Source: Halomarina salina (GTDB lineage: Archaea > Halobacteriota > Halobacteria > Halobacteriales > Haloarculaceae). Taken from it: DNA of 64,000 nt. Below are positions 57,050 through 64,000 of the stretch, piece by piece. A model generated the notes under the pieces. It did no database searches. It worked only from the letters and a program-made list of their open reading frames with translations, and had not been told where the DNA came from. The stretch spans positions 2,356,001 to 2,420,000 of the forward strand of contig NZ_JALLGW010000001.1 in assembly GCF_023074835.1 (NCBI RefSeq), in the 5' to 3' direction. The translations under genes were made by a program, and so were the position numbers. Every line of letters begins with the position of its first letter. Position 1 is the stretch's first letter.

Positions 57050-59113
57050 ATGAGTGAGCGCACCGGCGCTGGGGACACTCGGGTCGGCGTCGACGTCGGC
57101 GGGACGTTCACCGACCTCGTCACGATACGCGACGGCACCGTCAGGGTCCGCAAGACCCCCTCGACGCCCGAATCGCCCGACGAGGGCGTCGTCGCGGGCA
57201 TCGAGGAGGCGCGAGCGAACGACGGCCTCGACCCCGAACGCGTCGCGTTCTTCGGCCACGGGACGACGGTGGCGACCAACGCCGTCCTCGAAGGGGAGTG
57301 GGCGGACACCGCACTCGTGACGACCGCGGGGTTCCGGGACGTGCTCGAAATCGGGCGACAGGCCCGCCCCGACATCTACGACTTTCAGGCCGAGAAGCCG
57401 ACCCCGGTCGTCGAGCGCGACCGGCGCTACGAGGTGGTCGAACGCCTCGACGAACGCGGCGAAGTACTGACCGACCTCGACGAGGCGAGCGTTCGGTCGC
57501 TCGCCGAGGACCTCCAGGCGACGGACGCAGAGAGCGTCGCGGTCTGTCTGCTCCACTCCTTCGAGAACGACGACCACGAGCGCCGGGTGCGGGAGATGCT
57601 GGACGACGCAGGCGTCGACGCGGCCACGTCGCTGTCCTGCGAGGTGCTCCCCGAGATACGCGAGTACGAACGGACGCTCGCCACCTCGCTGAACGCCGCG
57701 CTCAAACCGGTGATGGACCGCTACATCGGCCGACTGGAGGGGAGCGTCGCCGACCAGGGCGTCCCGGCCGAACTGAAGATTCTCCAGTCGAACGGCGGTA
57801 TCATCACGGCCGACGTCGCTCGGGAACGGCCGGTCAACACGCTGCTCTCCGGGCCGGCGGGCGGCGTCCAGGGTGCGGCCTACGTCGCGGGCCTGAGCGG
57901 CGTCGAGGACATCGTCACGATGGACATGGGCGGGACGTCGTGTGACGTCTCGCTCGTCGAGGGCGGCGACCCGCTCGTCTCGACGGACGTCCACGTCGGC
58001 GACTACCCCGTCAGCGTCCCGATGGTCGACGTCCACACGGTCGGCTCGGGTGGCGGCTCTATCGGCTGGCTCGACGCGGGCGGTGCGCTCCGCGTCGGCC
58101 CGCGCTCTGCTGGCGCGGACCCCGGTCCGGTCTGCTACGGACGCGGCGGGACCGAGCCGACCATCACCGACGCCCACCTCCTGCTCGGCCGCCTCGACCC
58201 GGCTGGCTTCCTCGCCTCGGCCGACGACACGACCGTCGAGGACGTGCGGACGGTCGTCGAAGAGCGCCTCGCCGACCCGCTCGGGACCACCGTCGACGAG
58301 GCGGCGCAGGGCATCCTCGACGTGGCCAACGCGAACATGGAGCGCGCGCTGCGGGTCGTCTCGGTCGAGCGCGGCTACGACCCCCGCGAGTTCAGCATCG
58401 TGGCGTTCGGCGGTGCCGGGCCGCTCCACGCGACCAGACTCGCCGAGTCGCTGGACGTGCCTCGCGTCGTCGTCCCGCGCACGGCGGGCGTCCTCTCTGC
58501 ACTCGGGTTGCTCATCAGCGACGTCCTCTACGACTACAGCGTCTCCCGCGTGCGACCGTGGGACGAGGTCGACCACGAGTCGCTCGCCGAGTCGTTCGCC
58601 GAGTTCCGCGAGCGCGGTGAGTCGAGACTCGACGAGGAGGGTCTCGTCCCCGAGCGGATGCGGTTCGAGCGCTCGCTCGACCTGCGCTACGCCGGCCAGT
58701 CGTTCGAACTGCAGGTACCGGTGCCGGAGGGTGACGTCGACGCGGCGACGCTGGAGACGGTCGTCGAGCGGTTCCACGACCGGCACCGCCAGCGCTACGG
58801 CCACGCCTACACCGACGAACCGGTCGAACTGGTCACGATTCGGGTGCGTGCGCGCGGCCTCGTCGAGACGCCGGACCTCAGACCCGCCTCGACGGCGGGG
58901 TCGGTCGCCGACGCCCGCCGGGAACGTCGGCCCGTGCTGTTCGACGGCGAGTTCGTCGAGACGCCCGTCTACGACCGCGAGTCCCTGCCCACCGAGTCGT
59001 CGTTCGACGGCCCGGCAGTCGTCGAGGGCGCGGGGAGCACGACCGTCGTCAGGCCGGACACCAGCGCGACCGTCGACGAGTACGGCAGCATCGTCGTGGC
59101 GGTGAGCGACTGA
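57050..59113 (+). CDS. hyuA: Hydantoinase/oxoprolinase family protein, subunit A
   Basis: The 687-residue protein has an ASKHA-type fold. The phosphate motif RVGVDVGGTFTDLVTIRDGT is near the N-terminus; the second nucleotide motif is VTMDMGGTSCDVSLVEGG with VHTVGSGGGSIGWLDAGGAL and RVGPRSAGADPGPVCYGRGG. It is the ATP-hydrolysing subunit of N-methylhydantoinase, acetophenone carboxylase or 5-oxoprolinase-like enzymes, which activate and hydrolyse or carboxylate substrates. Its stop overlaps hyuB by one base (TGATG). The substrate cannot be read from the sequence. Confidence 0.92.
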   Translation: MSERTGAGDTRVGVDVGGTFTDLVTIRDGTVRVRKTPSTPESPDEGVVAGIEEARANDGLDPERVAFFGHGTTVATNAVLEGEWADTALVTTAGFRDVLEIGRQARPDIYDFQAEKPTPVVERDRRYEVVERLDERGEVLTDLDEASVRSLAEDLQATDAESVAVCLLHSFENDDHERRVREMLDDAGVDAATSLSCEVLPEIREYERTLATSLNAALKPVMDRYIGRLEGSVADQGVPAELKILQSNGGIITADVARERPVNTLLSGPAGGVQGAAYVAGLSGVEDIVTMDMGGTSCDVSLVEGGDPLVSTDVHVGDYPVSVPMVDVHTVGSGGGSIGWLDAGGALRVGPRSAGADPGPVCYGRGGTEPTITDAHLLLGRLDPAGFLASADDTTVEDVRTVVEERLADPLGTTVDEAAQGILDVANANMERALRVVSVERGYDPREFSIVAFGGAGPLHATRLAESLDVPRVVVPRTAGVLSALGLLISDVLYDYSVSRVRPWDEVDHESLAESFAEFRERGESRLDEEGLVPERMRFERSLDLRYAGQSFELQVPVPEGDVDAATLETVVERFHDRHRQRYGHAYTDEPVELVTIRVRARGLVETPDLRPASTAGSVADARRERRPVLFDGEFVETPVYDRESLPTESSFDGPAVVEGAGSTTVVRPDTSATVDEYGSIVVAVSD

Positions 59114-60912
59114 TGGTCGACTCCGTCACGCTGGAAGTCGTCCGGAACGCCTGCGAGGCGCTCTGCGAGGAGATGAACGCCAACCTGATTCGGACCAGCT
59201 ACTCGCCGAACATCAAGGAGCGGCGGGACTGCTCGTGTGCGCTGTTCGACGGCGACGGCGAGATGATAGCGCAGGCCGAGAACATGCCCGTCCACCTCGG
59301 CGCGATGCCGTTCTCCGTCGCGGCGGCGGTCGAGCGGTTCCCGCCCGAGACGCTCGAACCGGGCGACGCCGTCCTGCTCAACGACCCGTACCGCGGCGGC
59401 GCGCACCTCCCCGACCTCACGCTCGTCACGCCCATCTTCCACGACGGCGAGGTGGTGGCGTTCGCGGCCAACCGCGCCCACCACGCCGACGTGGGCGGCG
59501 CACGCGCGGGCAGCGTCGCCGCCGACTCCACCGAGATATTCCAGGAGGGCATCCGTATCCCGCCGGTGAAGCTGTTCGACGGCGGCGACCCGAACGAGGC
59601 CGTCTTCGACATGATTCTCGCAAACGTCCGCACGCCCGACGAGCGTCGTGGCGACCTGCGAGCGCAGGAGGCGGCCAACCAGACCGCCGTCGACCGGTTC
59701 GAGGACCTCGTCGGGACGTACGGCTGGGAGACGGTCGCCGAGGTGCTCGGCGAGATTCAGGACTACTCCGAGCGCCGGATGCGCGCCGAGATCGAGGACC
59801 TCCCGGACGGTACCTACGCGTTCGAGGACATCCTCGACGACGACGGGCAGGGCAACGAGGACCTGCCCGTACGGGCCGCGGTCACGGTCGACGGCGACTC
59901 GGTCACCGTCGACTTCGACGGGACCGCGCCCCAGACCGCGGGTCCCATCAACGCCGTCCTCGCGGTCACCACGTCGGCGACGTACTACGCCATCCGCTGT
60001 GTCACCGACCCGACGATACCGCCGAACAGGGGTTGCTATCGGCCCATCACGGTCGACGCACCCGAGGGGACCGTCGTCAACCCGCGGCCCCCCGCGGCGG
60101 TCGTCGGCGGGAACCTGGAGACGTCCCAGCGCGTGACCGACGTGGTCCTCGGGGCGTTCGCGGAGGCGGTCCCCGAACGCGTCACGGGCGCGAGTCAGGG
60201 GACGATGAACAACGTCACGTTCGGGGGTGTCGACCCTCGCGGGAGTCGGAGTGAGTCCGCCAGCGCGACCGAAGCCGGGACCGAGGAGGCGACGCCCGAC
60301 GCGGGGTCGCCCTACGCGTTCTACGAGACGCAGGGCGGCGGCTTCGGCGGTCGTGCCGGAAAAGACGGCATGGACGGCGTCCACGTCCACATGAGCAACA
60401 CGATGAACACGCCCGTCGAGGTGCTGGAGACGGCCTACCCGCTCCGGGTCGACCGCTACGAGTTCCGGCGGGACTCCGGCGGCCCCGGCGAGTTCCGCGG
60501 CGGCCTCGGCCTCCGGCGGGACATCACCGTCCGTGACCACACCGCGACGTTCAGCCTGCTCGCCGACCGTCGGACCCACCGGCCCTACGGCGTCGCTGGC
60601 GGCGACCCCGGTTCGACCGGGAGCGCGGTCCTCTCCGACGCCGACGGTGAGGAAGAGCCGTTGCCGGGGAAGACGACACGCGACCTCCCGCCGGACTCGA
60701 CCGTCAGCATCCGGACGCCGGGCGCTGGCGGGTACGGACCGGTCGAAGAGCGCGACCCGGAGGCGGTCCGCCGCGACGTGCGCCGGGGGAAGGTCTCCCC
60801 CGAGGCGGCTCGCGAGGACTACGGCGTCGACGTGGACGGCGACGAGCGAGACGGTAACGACGGCGGTGACGCCGAACTCGACGACGGAGAGGACGACGAC
60901 CGGGCGAGATGA
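59113..60912 (+). CDS. hyuB: Hydantoinase family protein, subunit B
   Basis: The 599-residue protein matches the HyuB family: MVDSVTLEVVRNACEALCEE at the start, SYSPNIKERRDCSCALFDGD, LGAMPFSVAAAVERFPPETL, DPYRGGAHLPDLTLVTPIFH, NRAHHADVGGARAGS and the substrate-proximal GGGFGGRAGKDGMDGVHVHM. Residues HHAD and DCSC are typical conserved positions. It is the second subunit needed for hydrolysis or carboxylation. The last 40 residues form an acidic tail (DDGEDDDRAR). Overlap with hyuA indicates translational coupling. Confidence 0.92.
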   Translation: MVDSVTLEVVRNACEALCEEMNANLIRTSYSPNIKERRDCSCALFDGDGEMIAQAENMPVHLGAMPFSVAAAVERFPPETLEPGDAVLLNDPYRGGAHLPDLTLVTPIFHDGEVVAFAANRAHHADVGGARAGSVAADSTEIFQEGIRIPPVKLFDGGDPNEAVFDMILANVRTPDERRGDLRAQEAANQTAVDRFEDLVGTYGWETVAEVLGEIQDYSERRMRAEIEDLPDGTYAFEDILDDDGQGNEDLPVRAAVTVDGDSVTVDFDGTAPQTAGPINAVLAVTTSATYYAIRCVTDPTIPPNRGCYRPITVDAPEGTVVNPRPPAAVVGGNLETSQRVTDVVLGAFAEAVPERVTGASQGTMNNVTFGGVDPRGSRSESASATEAGTEEATPDAGSPYAFYETQGGGFGGRAGKDGMDGVHVHMSNTMNTPVEVLETAYPLRVDRYEFRRDSGGPGEFRGGLGLRRDITVRDHTATFSLLADRRTHRPYGVAGGDPGSTGSAVLSDADGEEEPLPGKTTRDLPPDSTVSIRTPGAGGYGPVEERDPEAVRRDVRRGKVSPEAAREDYGVDVDGDERDGNDGGDAELDDGEDDDRAR

Positions 60913-61090
60913 GGGCGCTGCAGAACTCCGGGTAGACGGGAGATAGAGGCGGGCAGAGACCGTCTGCCGAGAACTGGAACGACCGATGGATCGACCGTCG
61001 AGTCGGCGAACGGTTCCTCGACGGCGAATGGTTCGAAACCAAACCGAACGGGCCGAAACACTGTTGATGCCAAAGCCAGTACGAGCGAGT

Positions 61091-61681
61091 ATGCCCGACC
61101 TCGACGACACCGACCGGACCATCCTGCGACTCCTGGTCGAGGACGGTCGGAGGCCCTACAGCGAGATAGCAGACGTGGTGGACCTCTCGCCGCCGGCCGT
61201 GTCCGACCGCGTCTCTCGCCTGCGTGACTGGGGTATCGTCCGTCGGTTCACCGCGGACGTCGACCGGTCGAAACTCCGCGACGGCGTCTCTGTGCTCGCC
61301 ACGCTGGACCTCGAACCCAACGCCGTCGAGACGACCCGCGCCGCACTCGTCGGTGACGAGGCCGTCGAACACGTCTTCACGACGGCCGAGGGGTCGCTGG
61401 TCGTCACGCTCCGCGTCCCGGACAACGACGTCCGCAACTACCTCGCGGAGACCATCGACTTCGGCGCGGTGCGGTCGCTGGACGTCTCGCTGCTCACCGC
61501 GTCGTCGTGGTCGCCGGGCATCGGCGCGGCGGAGTTCGCCCCCGAGTGCGCGGAGTGTGGCAACACGGTCACCGCCGAAGGCGATACGCTGACGCTCGGC
61601 GAGGACACCTACCACTTCTGCTGTTCGTCGTGTGCGGGGCGGTTCGAGAAGCGGTACGAGGAACTGGAGGCGGGGACGTAA
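61091..61681 (+). CDS. Lrp/AsnC regulator with C-terminal TRASH domain
   Basis: The 196-residue protein starts with an AsnC-type HTH (DDTDRTILRLLVEDGRRPYS, EIADVVDLSPPAVSDRVSRL), then a RAM-like alpha/beta region, then a TRASH metal domain with Cys153, Cys156, Cys177, Cys178 and Cys181. TRASH cysteines bind copper or other soft metals. In Halobacterium an Lrp-like TRASH protein controls a copper ATPase gene, as I recall. Its location beside copZ-like and copA genes strongly supports copper sensing. Confidence 0.9.
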   Translation: MPDLDDTDRTILRLLVEDGRRPYSEIADVVDLSPPAVSDRVSRLRDWGIVRRFTADVDRSKLRDGVSVLATLDLEPNAVETTRAALVGDEAVEHVFTTAEGSLVVTLRVPDNDVRNYLAETIDFGAVRSLDVSLLTASSWSPGIGAAEFAPECAECGNTVTAEGDTLTLGEDTYHFCCSSCAGRFEKRYEELEAGT

Positions 61682-61739
61682 GAACGGGTGGATAGGAGGA
61701 GGAACAGACGCTAGGGCGGCCGAGCGGCCGTCGTGGGGC

Positions 61740-61937
61740 CTACGCGCTCGCCTCGTAACCAGCGTCCTCGACCGCGGCGACGAGGTCGTCCAACTCGGCA
61801 TCGCCGTCGACGGTCGCCGTTCCCTCGCTCTCGTCGGCGGTCGCGGAGTCGACGCCCGAGACCGATTCGAGCGCGTCCTCCACGCTCTGTTCACAGTGAC
61901 CGCAACTCATCCCGGAGACGGAGAGTGTCGTCGTCAC
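61740..61937 (-). CDS. CopZ-like heavy-metal-associated (HMA) domain protein
   Basis: The 65-residue protein is a single HMA domain from a GTG start: [20 protein letters not shown] with metal-binding Cys12 and Cys15, then [20 protein letters not shown]. It would carry Cu(I) to the CopA ATPase. It is convergent with the regulator gene (58 nt between stops) and divergent from copA across 139 bp. Extending the frame upstream gives a basic non-coding-like segment. Confidence 0.88.
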   Translation of the reverse strand: MTTTLSVSGMSCGHCEQSVEDALESVSGVDSATADESEGTATVDGDAELDDLVAAVEDAGYEASA

Positions 61938-62076
61938 GAGTGGCCCTACTAGCCCGTCGAACTTGAGTCTTGGCCATCGAGTTCGCCGAATAGCTTTCGG
62001 AGTCAAAGTCAGCGACCAGGATGGCGACGTATTCGAAGGCACAACCCGGTTGAATAGCGAGCACGTAACTTTAGAC

Positions 62077-64000
62077 ATGAGCTACCGCCGGGAACGCCTC
62101 GCGATAACCGGGATGAGCTGTGCGAACTGCTCGTCGACGGTGACCGAGGCACTCGAATCGCTGGAGGGGGTACGGGAGGCGAACGTCAACTTCGCCACCG
62201 ACGAGGGGACGGTGGAGTACGACCCCGAGGTCACGACGCTCGCTGCTATCTACGACGCTATCGACGACGCGGGGTACGGAGCCGTCGACGACACGCTCGC
62301 CATCACCGTGACGGACATGTCCTGTGCGAACTGCTCGCAGACCGTCGGCGAGTCGCTGCTGGACACGCCGGGCGTTATATCGGCGGACGTCAACTTCGCC
62401 ACCGACGAGGGTCGCGTCCGGTACAACCCGGAGGAGGCGACGCGCTCGGACCTCTACGACGCCGTCGAGCGGGCCGGGTACTCGCCGGTCCGGGACGACG
62501 CCGACGGCGATACGGAGGCCGGTGAGGGCAGCGGCGACGGCGAGAGCCGGGCCGACGCCGCCCGCCGCGAGGAGCTGCACCGCCAGCGGAACCTCGTGCT
62601 GTTCGGGACGGCCCTGTCCCTGCCGCTGCTCGCGATGATGGTCGTCGAACTGCTCGCGCCCGGGACGCTCCCCGAGACGATTCCGGGAACCGACCTCGCG
62701 ATGGGGTGGGTCGCGTTCGCGCTGGCGACGCCCGTCCAGGTCGTCCTCGGCCGCGAGTTCTACGTCAACTCCTACAAGGCGGTCGTCAGGAACCGCACGG
62801 CGAACATGGACGTGCTCATCGCACTCGGCTCCTCGACGGCGTACCTCTACTCCGTCGCGGCGCTGGCGGGACTCATCGCGCAGGCGGGCCTCTACTTCGA
62901 CACCGCCGCGCTCATCCTCGTGTTCATCACGCTGGGCAACTACCTCGAAGCCCGTTCGAAGAGCCAGGCCGGTGCTGCGCTGAAGCACCTGCTCGAACTG
63001 GAGGCCGACACGGCGACCGCCGTCGACTACTCCGAGGAGTCGGGAGCCACCGACGAGCGGGAGGTCCCACTCGACGAGGTGGAGGCGGGCGACCACCTGA
63101 AGGTCCGGCCCGGGGAGAAGGTGCCGACCGACGGCGTCGTCGTCGAGGGCGAGTCGGCCGTCGACGAGTCGATGGTCACCGGCGAGTCGGTCCCCGTCGA
63201 GAAGTCCCCGGGCGACGACGTGGTCGGGGCGACGGTCAACCAGAACGGCGCGCTCGTCGTCCGCGCGACGAAGGTCGGCCGGGACACGGCGCTCCAGCAG
63301 ATCGTCGCGCAGGTCCGCGAGGCCCAGTCCCGACAGCCCGACATCCAGCGCGTCGCCGACCGCATCAGCGCCTACTTCGTCCCCGCCGTCATCCTGAACG
63401 CGCTGTTCTGGGCCGCGGTGTGGTTCCTCTTCCCCGAGGCGCTCGCCGGCTTCGTCGGCGCGCTCCCGATGTGGGGACTGGTCGCCGGTGGCCCCGCGGC
63501 CGCGGGCGGCACCATCTCCGTGTTCGAGTTCTCCGTCGTCGTCTTCGCGAGCGCGGTGCTCATCGCCTGTCCCTGTGCGCTGGGGCTGGCCACGCCCGCC
63601 GCGACGATGGTCGGGACCACCATCGGCGCGCAGAACGGCGTCCTGTTCGAGGGCGGCGACGTGCTCGAACGCGTCCGCGACGTCGACACCGTCGTCTTCG
63701 ACAAGACGGGGACGCTCACCAACGGCGAGATGGAACTCACCGACGTGGTGAGCGTCGGCCCGCGCGCCGACGGCGGCGAACTCCAGTACGACGAGGAGTC
63801 GCTCGACGAGGACGGCGTGCTCCGCCTCGCAGCCAGCGCCGAACGAGACAGCGAACACCCGCTCGCACGGGCCATCGTCGAGGGTGCCGAGGAGCGCGGT
63901 CTCGACCTCGTCTCGCCCGAATCGTTCGAGAACGTCCCCGGTCAGGGCGTCCGCGCCACCGTCGATGGCCGCGAGGTGCTGGTCGGGAACCGGACGCTCC
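62077..64000 (+). CDS. copA: Copper-translocating P-type ATPase CopA (partial, truncated by window end)
   Basis: The frame is open from this ATG to the last base and gives 641 residues without a stop. Two N-terminal HMA domains carry Cys15/Cys18 and Cys83/Cys86 (both MSCANC). After an acidic linker come membrane helices, the actuator motif [10 protein letters not shown] (Thr368), the transmembrane CPC motif (Cys498, Cys500) in [16 protein letters not shown], and the phosphorylation site [14 protein letters not shown] with Asp542. This is a P1B-type Cu(I) exporter missing its ATP-binding end and last helices because of the window edge. Confidence 0.95.
   Translation, partial: MSYRRERLAITGMSCANCSSTVTEALESLEGVREANVNFATDEGTVEYDPEVTTLAAIYDAIDDAGYGAVDDTLAITVTDMSCANCSQTVGESLLDTPGVISADVNFATDEGRVRYNPEEATRSDLYDAVERAGYSPVRDDADGDTEAGEGSGDGESRADAARREELHRQRNLVLFGTALSLPLLAMMVVELLAPGTLPETIPGTDLAMGWVAFALATPVQVVLGREFYVNSYKAVVRNRTANMDVLIALGSSTAYLYSVAALAGLIAQAGLYFDTAALILVFITLGNYLEARSKSQAGAALKHLLELEADTATAVDYSEESGATDEREVPLDEVEAGDHLKVRPGEKVPTDGVVVEGESAVDESMVTGESVPVEKSPGDDVVGATVNQNGALVVRATKVGRDTALQQIVAQVREAQSRQPDIQRVADRISAYFVPAVILNALFWAAVWFLFPEALAGFVGALPMWGLVAGGPAAAGGTISVFEFSVVVFASAVLIACPCALGLATPAATMVGTTIGAQNGVLFEGGDVLERVRDVDTVVFDKTGTLTNGEMELTDVVSVGPRADGGELQYDEESLDEDGVLRLAASAERDSEHPLARAIVEGAEERGLDLVSPESFENVPGQGVRATVDGREVLVGNRTL

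Noticed and set aside
58969-61122. 717-codon minus-strand frame opposite hyuB
   Set aside because: It is the complement of a well-supported hyuB and contains only Arg/Val/Asp-rich shadow sequence.
62071-63858. 595-codon minus-strand frame opposite copA
   Set aside because: The plus strand encodes an unmistakable CopA with CPC and DKTGT motifs; the minus frame is a shadow. The copA frame itself is easy to overlook because it has no stop inside the window.
1-64000. CRISPR arrays, transposases, integrases, toxin-antitoxin pairs or defence islands
   Set aside because: No regularly spaced direct repeats, transposase motifs or known defence proteins were seen. The Cas4-like domain at 7.8-10.6 kb belongs to a Dna2-type helicase and not to a CRISPR locus.

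Overview
The window is chromosomal DNA from a halophilic archaeon (class Halobacteria). The DNA is very GC-rich with a strong G/C third-position bias, and the proteins are highly acidic. Lineage markers include HalOD1-domain proteins, an Sm-like gene overlapping the gene for ribosomal protein L37e, Tat-dependent lipoprotein export, Lrp/AsnC regulators with a TRASH metal domain, and many apparently leaderless genes with a TATA-like box 25-32 nt before the start codon. I cannot name the genus. No rRNA, CRISPR array, insertion sequence or integrase gene is visible; there is one tRNA gene.

Layout. 1-11 kb: the 3' end of an Lhr-type helicase, a DASS anion symporter, a tautomerase, a PhoD-like phosphatase, an FAD monooxygenase, a LarA-like protein overlapping a membrane protein gene, and a Dna2-like nuclease-helicase. 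10.7-15 kb: a MaoC-like hydratase, an enoyl-CoA hydratase, small proteins, and a thiolase overlapping its DUF35 partner. 15-19 kb: a TauE/SafE exporter, an HExxH protease, a two-helix membrane protein and an M42 aminopeptidase. 19-23.5 kb: lsm, rpl37e, purF, a HalOD1 protein, a zinc-ribbon protein, and tRNA-Ser(UGA) with decayed copies of its 3' end. 23.5-28 kb: a tight unit of SSS symporter, small membrane partner, unknown acidic protein and acyl-CoA ligase. 28-34 kb: chorismate synthase (aroC), a second HalOD1 protein, a winged-helix zinc regulator, an iron alcohol dehydrogenase and EPSP synthase (aroA). 33.7-37.4 kb: crotonase, BKACE and alpha/beta-hydrolase in a row, then uridine kinase.

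37.8-43 kb: an acyl-CoA carboxyltransferase with an unusual N-terminal extension, divergent from an acyl-CoA dehydrogenase; then a long-chain acyl-CoA ligase divergent from a HAD phosphatase. 44-47.3 kb: small proteins, an MTH865-like protein, a YdjM-type membrane protein, an AhpD-like protein and an MFS transporter. 47.5-52.6 kb: a complete carbohydrate-type ABC importer, with the binding-protein gene convergent to the permease/ATPase operon. 52.7-60.9 kb: a second acyl-CoA dehydrogenase, an MBL-fold hydrolase, a third acyl-CoA ligase and a hyuA-hyuB operon. 61-64 kb: a copper-handling module of AsnC-TRASH regulator, CopZ-like chaperone and CopA ATPase, the last cut by the window end.

The dominant theme is acyl-CoA chemistry: three acyl-CoA ligases, two acyl-CoA dehydrogenases, two crotonases, a hotdog hydratase, a thiolase, a carboxyltransferase and a beta-keto-acid cleavage enzyme, together with several organic-acid-type transporters. 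This suggests a heterotroph that takes up, activates and oxidises fatty or organic acids. I did not find a clearly novel defence or mobile system. The best leads are the duplicated tRNA-Ser 3' ends, several well-formed operator-like palindromes at catabolic promoters, the carboxyltransferase N-terminal extension, and two acyl-CoA dehydrogenases that appear to place their catalytic base differently.
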